Source: Prevotella sp. E2-28 (GTDB lineage: Bacteria > Bacteroidota > Bacteroidia > Bacteroidales > Bacteroidaceae). From it: a DNA stretch of 64,000 bases. Positions 29,826 through 37,061 of this stretch are shown here, in pieces (within the stretch, counting starts at the first letter, position 1; each line of letters opens with the position of its first letter). The notes below the pieces were generated by a model. That model saw only the letters and a list, made by a program, of their open reading frames with translations. It was not told the origin of the DNA and ran no database searches. The position numbers were made by a program, and so were the translations under genes. Location of the stretch: NCBI RefSeq assembly GCF_022024055.1, contig NZ_CP091788.1:3100001-3164000 (forward strand), given 5' to 3'.

Positions 29826-31001
29826 ATGAAGAGATTGTTTCTAACAATATGGATGGGGTGTCTGTTGGCGGAACTGTCTGCATACGCTGACGGTGTCAAC
29901 CAGAACGACGAACTCCAGCAACGTGCCCAAGCGGCACTCTTAGCAGATAGCCTCCATGAGGCGCTAGATGCCTACAGTCTGGCAGTCAGTGAGGCTCAGG
30001 AGCACCGCAATGGCGGACGTGGCGTCAGTGGCGACCTGTTGGCGGAGTATGCCTATACACTGGCTCTTCACCACGATTTCGAGGCTGCACTGATGAATAT
30101 CGATCGTGCCCGTTTGGTATCTGCCAAATATGGAGACTTCTATGCCGCACAGATCCTGATTGTGATGGGGCACGAGAAGGCTGCCAAGACGCTGATGACC
30201 GATGCCAAAGTGCCGCAATGGATTAGCGGCAGCTATCAGGCGTTGACCGACCGCCATAAAACGCAGGTCATCATCAGCACAGATGCTTCTTCCGCTACGC
30301 AGAAACGTGCCAACCGACTAGCTGCCAACAAGCAGACGATTCAGTCCATCGCACTCTTTGAGGAACTGTTGGCATCTCATCCTCAGCAGTACGGCATTGA
30401 TGTTGACTACAGCACCGTGTGGGAACAGATGGGGCGTTTGGTCTATGCCTCCGAGCTATTGCAGCAAGGTATTGACAAGATGCCTCAGGCGCTACGCGAC
30501 GGACAGAAAGGCCAGATATTTAGGAACCACAAGCAGACCGTTGATCAAAAACGGATGAGTTATGAGAATGCTTCGTGGTTCAAGAAAATGATTGGACAGA
30601 ATCCGCCAAAACTTATGACCTATGTAGGAGCATCAATGGCGAAGGATATCTTTGCACTCAACGGCCGTTTGGGATTATATACGAGTAACAAGTTCAGCGC
30701 CTCGCTGAATCTCGGCGTGAGCAGCTATGATAATGAGACCATAAGCAACATTGGCCTCTCAGCCTATAAGACTTTTAATATTTTCGTCGTCGGACTGGGA
30801 GTCAATCAGCAATTTGCCAAAGATGCCAATGTCTTCAGTCTTGCACCATCAGCAGGCCTTTCGTTCCTCAACAAGTCGCAGACCTCATCTTTCGACCTGA
30901 TGCTGAACGGCTATGTACCTTTCTCCTCAGACCAGAAATTCAGCTATAGCATTTCTGTAGGAAAAACGATTTACTTTGACTTAAACGGTATTTTGAAATG
31001 A
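29826..31001 (+). CDS. Exported TPR-like protein with a C-terminal outer-membrane barrel-like region
   Basis: 391 residues. Signal peptide to about residue 22. Helical repeats of TPR type cover about 25-250 (QRAQAALLADSLHEALDAYSLAV, AYTLALHHDFEAALMNIDRA and LFEELLASHP). After about 265 come alternating beta strands with many aromatic and small residues (TYVGASMAKDIFALNGRLGL, then FSYSISVGKTIYF), like a small outer-membrane barrel. The combination suggests a periplasmic scaffold tethered in the outer membrane (inference). It overlaps the next gene by 4 nt. Confidence 0.78.
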   Translation: MKRLFLTIWMGCLLAELSAYADGVNQNDELQQRAQAALLADSLHEALDAYSLAVSEAQEHRNGGRGVSGDLLAEYAYTLALHHDFEAALMNIDRARLVSAKYGDFYAAQILIVMGHEKAAKTLMTDAKVPQWISGSYQALTDRHKTQVIISTDASSATQKRANRLAANKQTIQSIALFEELLASHPQQYGIDVDYSTVWEQMGRLVYASELLQQGIDKMPQALRDGQKGQIFRNHKQTVDQKRMSYENASWFKKMIGQNPPKLMTYVGASMAKDIFALNGRLGLYTSNKFSASLNLGVSSYDNETISNIGLSAYKTFNIFVVGLGVNQQFAKDANVFSLAPSAGLSFLNKSQTSSFDLMLNGYVPFSSDQKFSYSISVGKTIYFDLNGILK

Positions 31002-31792
31002 CAAAGATAAGACAACTGACGATATGTCTCCTGCTCCTCTTGGCAGGTGTCACCTTGCACGCCCAGTCACAGAAAAGCTTGAGTGATCCTGAAGTGGTCA
31101 AGTATCTGCGTGGCGGCTATGCCAAGGACGGCAAGTTGCAGCTGGTAACCAATGCCGACTACGAGTCGTTGAGCAAGGCTCAGAAAAAGGAAGTGCTGAA
31201 CCGTGTGGCACGCGACTTTCAGGGCTATGACATCTGCGTCTATGGCCAGAACCAGCAGCGCGAATTGTGGCTGTCCACCGCTCAGGGTGTCAGAATGCTG
31301 GATACGTGGAATAACGACAGCCTGCAGATAGCCGATTACCTGCCGCTGCAGTTGAAACGCCATGGTGACACAAAGGTGTTCTATTATATGGGTGGTAGTT
31401 ATAATGGTGGTGATGGCTTCTATAATGGAGCCCTGAACCTAAGGGCTGGAACTTATCTGTATAAGAATCTGATTGACGCTGCCGTGACAGTGAATATGGG
31501 AGGCAGCAAAGTTGACGATGGCGATAGTGAGTTTACCGGTGATGTGGGCATTGACAGCCGCTTTTATCTGCCTTTGCACATCAAGGATGTCAATCTGGCT
31601 CCCTATGTCGGTGCTGGCATATCGTGGATTTTTGCGCCCGAGAAGATGCACGAGCTCCGCATTCTGGCCGGTGCCTGCTGGTTTGTGGGGCCCGGTAGTT
31701 TGGATTTTGGTTTGCAGTTGGGCACAGAGACCGACTATGCGCTGACCGTGGGCTACACCTTCCGTATACCACAGAAGCATAAGAAGAAATAA
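30998..31792 (+). CDS. Exported small outer-membrane beta-barrel protein, unknown function
   Basis: 264 residues. The signal peptide ends at TLHAQ. An N-terminal helical/polar part (about 25-110) is followed by strand-rich sequence with aromatic girdles (YYMGGSYNGGDGFYNGALNL, YVGAGISWIFAP, YALTVGYTFRIP). It ends in a lysine-rich tail after the last strand instead of the usual C-terminal aromatic residue. It overlaps both neighbours (4 nt and 1 nt). Confidence 0.75.
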   Translation: MTKIRQLTICLLLLLAGVTLHAQSQKSLSDPEVVKYLRGGYAKDGKLQLVTNADYESLSKAQKKEVLNRVARDFQGYDICVYGQNQQRELWLSTAQGVRMLDTWNNDSLQIADYLPLQLKRHGDTKVFYYMGGSYNGGDGFYNGALNLRAGTYLYKNLIDAAVTVNMGGSKVDDGDSEFTGDVGIDSRFYLPLHIKDVNLAPYVGAGISWIFAPEKMHELRILAGACWFVGPGSLDFGLQLGTETDYALTVGYTFRIPQKHKKK

Positions 31793-32661
31793 TGCGTACC
31801 ATCCTGCTTATAGGACTTCTCTTCCCTCAGCTGCTCCTAGCTCAAGGATTCCGTTATCCCGTTCCGCCTGACAGTATTGCCGACCGCCACGAGCGTGTCA
31901 ACTACATGGTGGAACGGTTCTGGGATGCAGAGAATGTGGCCGACACCACCGTTTTCCAACATCCCACGGTGTTGATGGACTATATCTATCTTTTACAACA
32001 GACCGATACATCGCATGTCCGTCAGGGTATCAACCGTTTTATTAAGCTGGCCTGTCGGCAGGAAGCTACCTTTGGTGTCATCCTTTATTGGCTGGACACC
32101 ATTCTCTATGACTCTTCATCGCCCCACTATAACGAACCACTCTATGCTCTGTTTATGGATGCGGTCATTACTTCCGAGGCTGATACGGTCATGAAACTCA
32201 TACCCCATCAGCGTCTTGACATCATGTCCAGAAACAAGGTCGGCGAACGGGCTATCAACTTCACCTTCCGTGATTCCCATGGGCTGACAACCGATTTATA
32301 TCATGTTGAGGCGCCGCATCTGCTGCTCATCTTCAACAATCCCGACTGTTCCGTCTGTCAGCAGACTGAGAAACTTATAGAAGAGCATCCTGTACTTCGA
32401 CTCCTGCAAGTCGATAATCGCCTGAAAGTGGTGGCTATAGCACCTGATGCCGATATTGACGAGTGGCAACAACGTCACTATCCCGCCCACTGGATTACAG
32501 GCATTGATGCTGACAAGACCATCGTCAATGAACGGCTTTACGACATTCAACATTTTCCCTCCATCTATCTTTTGGATTACGACAAGCGTGTGTTGCTGAA
32601 GGAAGCCGATTTCGACCGATTGATGAAGTTCCTGCAGCGGGCAACACGGACTTTACTCTAA
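31792..32661 (+). CDS. Exported thioredoxin-like protein with N-terminal DUF5106-type region
   Basis: 289 residues. Signal peptide LLIGLLFPQLLLAQ. The N-terminal helical region (about 20-150) resembles DUF5106, usually found fused to thioredoxin folds in Bacteroidales. The C-terminal thioredoxin-like domain has the redox motif Cys-Ser-Val-Cys in NNPDCSVCQQTEKL, the strand LKVVAIAPDAD, and the cis-proline region HFPSIYLLD. It could reduce or oxidise disulfides of the cysteine-bearing protein at the start of the operon (inference). Its ATG shares one base with the upstream stop (TAATG). Last gene of the operon. Confidence 0.82.
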   Translation: MRTILLIGLLFPQLLLAQGFRYPVPPDSIADRHERVNYMVERFWDAENVADTTVFQHPTVLMDYIYLLQQTDTSHVRQGINRFIKLACRQEATFGVILYWLDTILYDSSSPHYNEPLYALFMDAVITSEADTVMKLIPHQRLDIMSRNKVGERAINFTFRDSHGLTTDLYHVEAPHLLLIFNNPDCSVCQQTEKLIEEHPVLRLLQVDNRLKVVAIAPDADIDEWQQRHYPAHWITGIDADKTIVNERLYDIQHFPSIYLLDYDKRVLLKEADFDRLMKFLQRATRTLL

Positions 32662-32700
32662 TTTTTCCAAGAAAATAGGTATTTGTTTGTATATGAAAAC

Positions 32701-32728
32701 AAAAAAGCAGCAACCATCAAGTTGCTGC
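32701..32728 (-). terminator. Terminator of tRNA-Ser
   Basis: Stem GCAGCAAC with GTTGCTGC (32707-32714, 32721-32728). The minus strand ends in a T run. It also lies 39 nt after the stop of the five-gene operon. Confidence 0.82.
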
Positions 32729-32734
32729 CTTCTG

Positions 32735-32819
32735 CGGAGAGAGAGGGATTCGAACCCCCGGTGCCTCTCAGCACGGCGGTTTTCAAGACCGCTGTAATCG
32801 ACCACTCTACCATCTCTCC
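32735..32819 (-). tRNA. tRNA-Ser (anticodon UGA)
   Basis: 85 nt. The acceptor stem GGAGAGA pairs with TCTCTCC and the discriminator is G. Anticodon TGA at 32785-32783. A long class II variable arm (CGTGCTGAGAGGCACCGG region) and T-arm GTTCGAATCCC are present. CCA is not encoded (GCAGA follows). It reads UCN serine codons. Confidence 0.97.
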
Positions 32820-32846
32820 AGTGCTCGAACTGCTTCAAAGCGGGTG

Positions 32847-32854
32847 CAAAGGTA
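32847..32854 (-). promoter_or_regulatory. -7 element of tRNA-Ser
   Basis: The minus strand reads TACCTTTG followed by CACCCGC. The 16-bp string 32840-32855 is identical to 42821-42836 at tRNA-Met. Confidence 0.75.
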
Positions 32855-32893
32855 CGGGTATTTTTTGAATTCTGCAAATTTTTTGCGTACTTT

Positions 32894-32925
32894 TTTGCGA
32901 AATAAATGTAAAATGATTAATTTTG
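32894..32925 (+). promoter_or_regulatory. Promoter of mutS2, placed for a leaderless start
   Basis: TTTG (32894-32897), 20 nt, TAATTTTG (32918-32925). The mutS2 ATG begins only 4 nt after the -7 box, so transcription should begin at or next to the start codon. Confidence 0.78.
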
Positions 32926-32929
32926 CACC

Positions 32930-35506
32930 ATGATTTACCCTAATAATTTCGAACACAAGATAGGATTTGACGATATCAGGACACTGCTAAAAGAACGGTG
33001 TCAGAGTTCACTTGGCCGCAATATGGTGGACGAGATAACCTTTTCTTCTGATGCTGCAGAGGTGAACGAATGGATGCAACAGGCTAACGAGTTCCGCCGT
33101 CTAAAGGAAACCACTGACGACTTCCCCATGCAGTACTTCTTCGACATGCGCGAATCGGTAGCACGCATCCGTCTTGCCGGCACACATCTAGAGGAGAACG
33201 AGGTCTTTGATTTGCGCCGCTCTCTTGAGACCATCAGCAATATCGTTATCTACTTGAACAAAGGAAATGCATCGGAGAATGACGAGAAGGTGACCTACAC
33301 CTACCCTGCCCTGCAACGCCTTACGACAGATATCATGACATTCCCAGCCATGATTCGTCGCATAGACTCTATCTTGGATAAATATGGGAAAATCAAAGAC
33401 GGTGCCTCAATGACTCTGGCCAGCATACGCCACGAGCTATCAAAGACAGAGGGAAGCATCTCACGCACACTCTATACTATCCTTCATGCAGCCCAACGTG
33501 ACGGACTAGTAGATAAAGACGCTGCACCTACTATGCGCGACGGCCGATTGATGATACCTGTAGCACCAGGCCTAAAACGTAAAATCAATGGTATTGTACA
33601 TGACGAGAGTGCCACAGGTAAGACTGTCTTCATTGAGCCTGCCGAAGTGGTAGAAGCTAACAATCGTGTACGTGAGTTGGAAGCCGAAGAGCGTAGAGAG
33701 GTGATACGCATCCTCACGGTGTTTACTGATGAGGTGCGTCCACACGTTAAAGAGATATTAGATTCTTACCGATTCCTGGCTATCATAGACCTTATACAGG
33801 CAAAGACGGCTTTTGCAGAACTGACGAAAGCCTTCGAGCCGAAGGTAGAGAACAAGCCACATATCGACTGGATTCGCGCCATCCATCCATTGCTTGCCCT
33901 CTCATTAGAGAAGCAAGGTAAGAAAGTGGTGCCACTGGATATCCTACTGGAACAAGATAAGCGCCTGCTTATCATCTCCGGTCCTAACGCCGGCGGAAAG
34001 TCTGTCTGTCTGAAAACCGTAGGTTTGCTACAGTATATGCTGCAATGCGGATTGCCCATACCCATTGGTGACCGTTCTACCTGTGGAATCTTCCAGAATA
34101 TCATGATTGATATCGGCGACGAGCAAAGCATTGAGGACGATCTCTCGACCTACTCCAGCCATCTGATGAACATGAAGCAGATGATCAAGAACTGCGATGC
34201 CCACACCATATTATTAATAGATGAGTTTGGAGGCGGTACGGAGCCCATGATTGGTGGTGCCATTGCCGAAGCCGTACTGAAGCAGTTCTGGCAGAAGAAG
34301 ACCTTTGGCGTCATCACCACCCATTATCAGAACCTGAAGCACTTTGCTGATGACCACGAGGGCGTGGTCAACGGCGCGATGCTTTACGACAGACACCAGA
34401 TGCAGGCCCTGTTCCAACTTAGCATCGGACAGCCAGGATCTTCATTTGCTATCGAGATAGCCCGCAAGACAGGACTGCCAGAAGAAGTTATCAAGGATGC
34501 CTCTGACATTGTAGGCTCTGAGTATATCCAAAGCGATAAGTACCTGCAGGATATTGTACGCGACAAACGCTACTGGGAAGGTAAACGCCAAACCATCCAC
34601 CAGCATGAGAAGAATCTGGAAGGACATATTCAACGCTATGAAAGCAATCTTGAAGAGATAGAACGCGAGCGCAAACAGATTCTAAAGCGCGCACAACAGC
34701 AAGCTGAAGAACTCTTAGCCGAAGCCAACCGCAAGATAGAGAATGCCATTCGAGAAATCAAAGAAGCGCAAGCCGAGAAGGAGCGTACCCGCGAAATCCG
34801 CGAAGAGCTACAGGAGTTCCGCCAACAGGTGCAGAACGATGACACCCGCGGTTTGATGAGCGAAGAAGACTTTGCAAAGAAACTGCGCCAGATGGAAGAA
34901 CGAAAGGCCCGCAAAGCACAGCGCAAAGCCGACAAAGCCAAGAAGGAAGAAGAGAACGAAAAACGCCAACAGACATTTGGTGCCGAGCGCAGCAATGCCA
35001 ATGACATCAACCGTCCACTACAGAAAGGCGATACCGTTCGTATCAAGGGCCTTAACACCATCGGAACGATTGAAAGCATTCAAGGAAAACAGGTCACCGT
35101 CATCTTTGGCGATGTTCGCACGAAGATGAAGGCAGAGCAATTAGAAAGATGCGAAAGGGGAAAAGCGAAGAATGAAGAGGCTACCGCAGCCAACAAACAT
35201 GCCAGCCTAGCCATCCAGACCTCAAAAATGACACGTGCAACGATGGAAGATCGCAAGTATAACTTCCACCAGGACATCGACGTACGTGGTATGCGTGGCG
35301 ATGAAGCCATAGATGCAGTAATGCATTTCATTGACGATGCCATCCTCATTGGCATGTCGCGCGTACGCATTCTTCACGGCACGGGCAGCGGCATCCTCCG
35401 ACAACTCATCCGCCAGTATCTGAACACCATTCCCAACGTCAGTCACTTCCGCGATGAACACGTGCAATTCGGCGGTGCAGGCATCACTGTGGTGGATATA
35501 GAATAG
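32930..35506 (+). CDS. mutS2: MutS2 family ATPase/Smr protein
   Basis: 858 residues. Core and clamp helices, then the MutS ATPase: Walker A SGPNAGGKSVCLKTVGL, Walker B ILLIDEFGGGTEP, and the EDDLSTYSSHL signature. A long coiled coil (about 560-690, rich in R/K/E/Q), a KOW-like segment (KGDTVRIKGLNTIGTIESI) and a C-terminal Smr nuclease domain (DVRGMRGDEAIDAVM, then RILHGTGSGILRQLI) follow. MutS2 proteins rescue collided ribosomes and suppress recombination. MIYPNNFEHKIGFDDIR is the usual Bacteroidetes N-terminus, supporting this start although it implies a leaderless mRNA. Confidence 0.96.
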   Translation: MIYPNNFEHKIGFDDIRTLLKERCQSSLGRNMVDEITFSSDAAEVNEWMQQANEFRRLKETTDDFPMQYFFDMRESVARIRLAGTHLEENEVFDLRRSLETISNIVIYLNKGNASENDEKVTYTYPALQRLTTDIMTFPAMIRRIDSILDKYGKIKDGASMTLASIRHELSKTEGSISRTLYTILHAAQRDGLVDKDAAPTMRDGRLMIPVAPGLKRKINGIVHDESATGKTVFIEPAEVVEANNRVRELEAEERREVIRILTVFTDEVRPHVKEILDSYRFLAIIDLIQAKTAFAELTKAFEPKVENKPHIDWIRAIHPLLALSLEKQGKKVVPLDILLEQDKRLLIISGPNAGGKSVCLKTVGLLQYMLQCGLPIPIGDRSTCGIFQNIMIDIGDEQSIEDDLSTYSSHLMNMKQMIKNCDAHTILLIDEFGGGTEPMIGGAIAEAVLKQFWQKKTFGVITTHYQNLKHFADDHEGVVNGAMLYDRHQMQALFQLSIGQPGSSFAIEIARKTGLPEEVIKDASDIVGSEYIQSDKYLQDIVRDKRYWEGKRQTIHQHEKNLEGHIQRYESNLEEIERERKQILKRAQQQAEELLAEANRKIENAIREIKEAQAEKERTREIREELQEFRQQVQNDDTRGLMSEEDFAKKLRQMEERKARKAQRKADKAKKEEENEKRQQTFGAERSNANDINRPLQKGDTVRIKGLNTIGTIESIQGKQVTVIFGDVRTKMKAEQLERCERGKAKNEEATAANKHASLAIQTSKMTRATMEDRKYNFHQDIDVRGMRGDEAIDAVMHFIDDAILIGMSRVRILHGTGSGILRQLIRQYLNTIPNVSHFRDEHVQFGGAGITVVDIE

Positions 35507-35578
35507 CCCTTTCTATTCATCCCCAAAAAGATAAAAAATGCTCTTTGGTATATAAAAAACGCCCATTGAGACAAATCA

Positions 35579-35634
35579 AAAAGCTCACATTTCATAAAAA
35601 TTTTAACACTTTTTCCTTTGAGATGTGAACTTTT
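35579..35634. promoter_or_regulatory. Imperfect 15-bp inverted repeat overlapping the transglycosylase promoter
   Basis: Arms AAAAGCTCACATTTC (35579-35593) and GAGATGTGAACTTTT (35620-35634), 13 of 15 pairs, 26-nt spacer. The right arm fills the space between the -33 (35617-35620) and -7 elements, where a bound protein would block initiation. Confidence 0.5.
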
Positions 35635-35647
35635 ATCTTTACCTTTG
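35617..35647 (+). promoter_or_regulatory. Promoter of the lytic transglycosylase gene with a long leader
   Basis: TTTG (35617-35620), 19 nt, TACCTTTG (35640-35647). About 95 nt of leader follow, with two short hairpins (TCTC/GAGA at 35678-35690 and GGGC/GCCC at 35716-35732). Confidence 0.78.
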
Positions 35648-35748
35648 CCCCCAGAATTAAGAAATTACCCACTAAAATCTCGTGATGAGACTGGGTTTGA
35701 GAAAGCATAAATCGAGGGCCTTGGCAAAGCCCCTAAATTATAGAGTAT

Positions 35749-36183
35749 ATGAAAAGATTAGTGAAGCTTTTTTGTCTGAGCTTGTCAATTCTAACCCTGA
35801 TGCCCCTCAGTGCTGGGGCAGCCAAAAATACGACGAACTCAGAGCAGTTTGACTGGTCATCTGTGATAGAGGCCATCATACTGGTAGAGAGCGAAGGAAA
35901 TCTTAGAGCCGTGAGTGGGAACTCGGTAGGCCCTATGCAGATTACGCCGGTAGTGGTACGTGAATGTAACTACATTCTGAAGTCACGCGGCAGCCAACTG
36001 CGCTACACTTTGGCCGACAGATACGATTTGGCCAAGTCAAAAGAGATGTTCCTTCTGATTCAGTCGAAGTACAACACTACGAATAGTATTGAGAAAGCAA
36101 TTCGTACGTGGAATGGCGGACCAAATTACAGTATCCGAGCTACTAACCGTTACTATCAAAAAGTACTAAGACGTATGAAGTAG
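35749..36183 (+). CDS. Small exported lytic transglycosylase-like (SLT/lysozyme fold) protein
   Basis: 144 residues. Signal peptide to about residue 24 (PLSAGAA). A compact lysozyme-like domain: IEAIILVESEGNLRAVSGNS with catalytic candidate Glu47, then VGPMQITP and AIRTWNGGPNY, which are the SLT family motifs. It would cleave peptidoglycan glycan strands. It is short for the family, essentially a bare catalytic domain. It has its own regulated-looking promoter and a strong terminator, so it is monocistronic. Confidence 0.85.
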   Translation: MKRLVKLFCLSLSILTLMPLSAGAAKNTTNSEQFDWSSVIEAIILVESEGNLRAVSGNSVGPMQITPVVVRECNYILKSRGSQLRYTLADRYDLAKSKEMFLLIQSKYNTTNSIEKAIRTWNGGPNYSIRATNRYYQKVLRRMK

Positions 36184-36212
36184 GCTTAATTGCCTCTATT
36201 ATGAATCCATAC

Positions 36213-36254
36213 AAATCCGGTTGCAGGTATAAAAGCCTTGCGACCGGATTTTTT
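36213..36254 (+). terminator. Terminator after the transglycosylase gene
   Basis: Stem AAATCCGGTTGCAGG with CCTTGCGACCGGATTT (one bulge and wobble), 8-nt loop, then a T run. Confidence 0.85.
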
Positions 36255-36308
36255 ATGCTTATCTGCAAAAAAACTCTTAAAAGATTTCCGCCATTCATTT
36301 TTTGATAG

Positions 36309-36316
36309 TATCTTTG
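36309..36316 (+). promoter_or_regulatory. -7 element of the SGNH hydrolase gene
   Basis: TATCTTTG, 20 nt before the ATG at 36337. Confidence 0.6.
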
Positions 36317-36336
36317 TCGATTGAATACACATATAT

Positions 36337-37017
36337 ATGAAGATTGTCCCAATGATATCAGCAATATGCCTTAGTCTGAGCACTCTGCAGGCACAGGCGC
36401 AGCATGTGGAGTATCGTTCTACGGCCCACTACAACAAACGTGTAGCGCAGTTTGAGCGTGAGGGTGGTATTGATGAAAACACCATCGTCATGATGGGCAA
36501 CAGCCTGACTGAGAACGGAAAGGATTGGGCTGGGCGGTTGGGCGTTCCACAGGTCGTGAATCGTGGCATCATTGGCGACAACACCGTAGGCATGACAGAA
36601 CGCCTCTGCCAGATCACGCCTCATCGTCCCAAGGCTATCTTCCTAATGGCAGGCATCAATGATATGGTCAACGACAATCCAGCCATTGAAGTGGCAGGAC
36701 GCGTTATTAACCTGATCGAGACTATCCGCCAACAGGCTCCCACTACCAAGCTCTTTGTCGAGAGCCTGCTGCCTATTAATGAAAGCAATGGACGCTGGCG
36801 CACGTTAGCTGGACGCACAGACGATATTCCTCTGACTAACATGTACATCCGTGCCTACTGCGAGTCAAACGGCATCACTTTCGTAGATATTTTTCACAAA
36901 ATGACCTACCCCAACAGTAATGTCCTACGCGAGGAATTAAGCTCTGACGGATTACATATCACAGAGGCAGGCTATCGCATTTGGGAAAAAGAAATTAAGA
37001 AGCAATTAAACTTTTGA
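36337..37017 (+). CDS. Exported SGNH/GDSL hydrolase
   Basis: 226 residues. Signal peptide ending near AQAQ (residue 22). SGNH blocks: block I VMMGNSLTENG with Ser56, block II NRGIIGDN, block III AGINDM, block V DGLHITEAGY with Asp204 and His207. This arrangement fits carbohydrate esterases and lysophospholipase-like enzymes that remove acyl groups. The true substrate is not readable. A 44-nt gap with no promoter leads to the large outer-membrane barrel gene, so the two may be co-transcribed. Confidence 0.88.
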   Translation: MKIVPMISAICLSLSTLQAQAQHVEYRSTAHYNKRVAQFEREGGIDENTIVMMGNSLTENGKDWAGRLGVPQVVNRGIIGDNTVGMTERLCQITPHRPKAIFLMAGINDMVNDNPAIEVAGRVINLIETIRQQAPTTKLFVESLLPINESNGRWRTLAGRTDDIPLTNMYIRAYCESNGITFVDIFHKMTYPNSNVLREELSSDGLHITEAGYRIWEKEIKKQLNF

Positions 37018-37061
37018 CATCTTTGTTCGTCTATTAGTTAAACCAACCAACAACTATACGA

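Noticed and set aside
32735..32819. tRNA-Ser as an integration site for a mobile element
   Set aside because: No integrase, no direct repeat of the tRNA 3' end and no accessory gene island on either side.
32683..32868. Open frames across tRNA-Ser
   Set aside because: The region is explained by the tRNA, its terminator and its promoter.
34636..35079. Antisense frame over the MutS2 coiled coil
   Set aside because: Arg/Ser-rich translation is the expected complement of K/E/R-rich coiled-coil codons.
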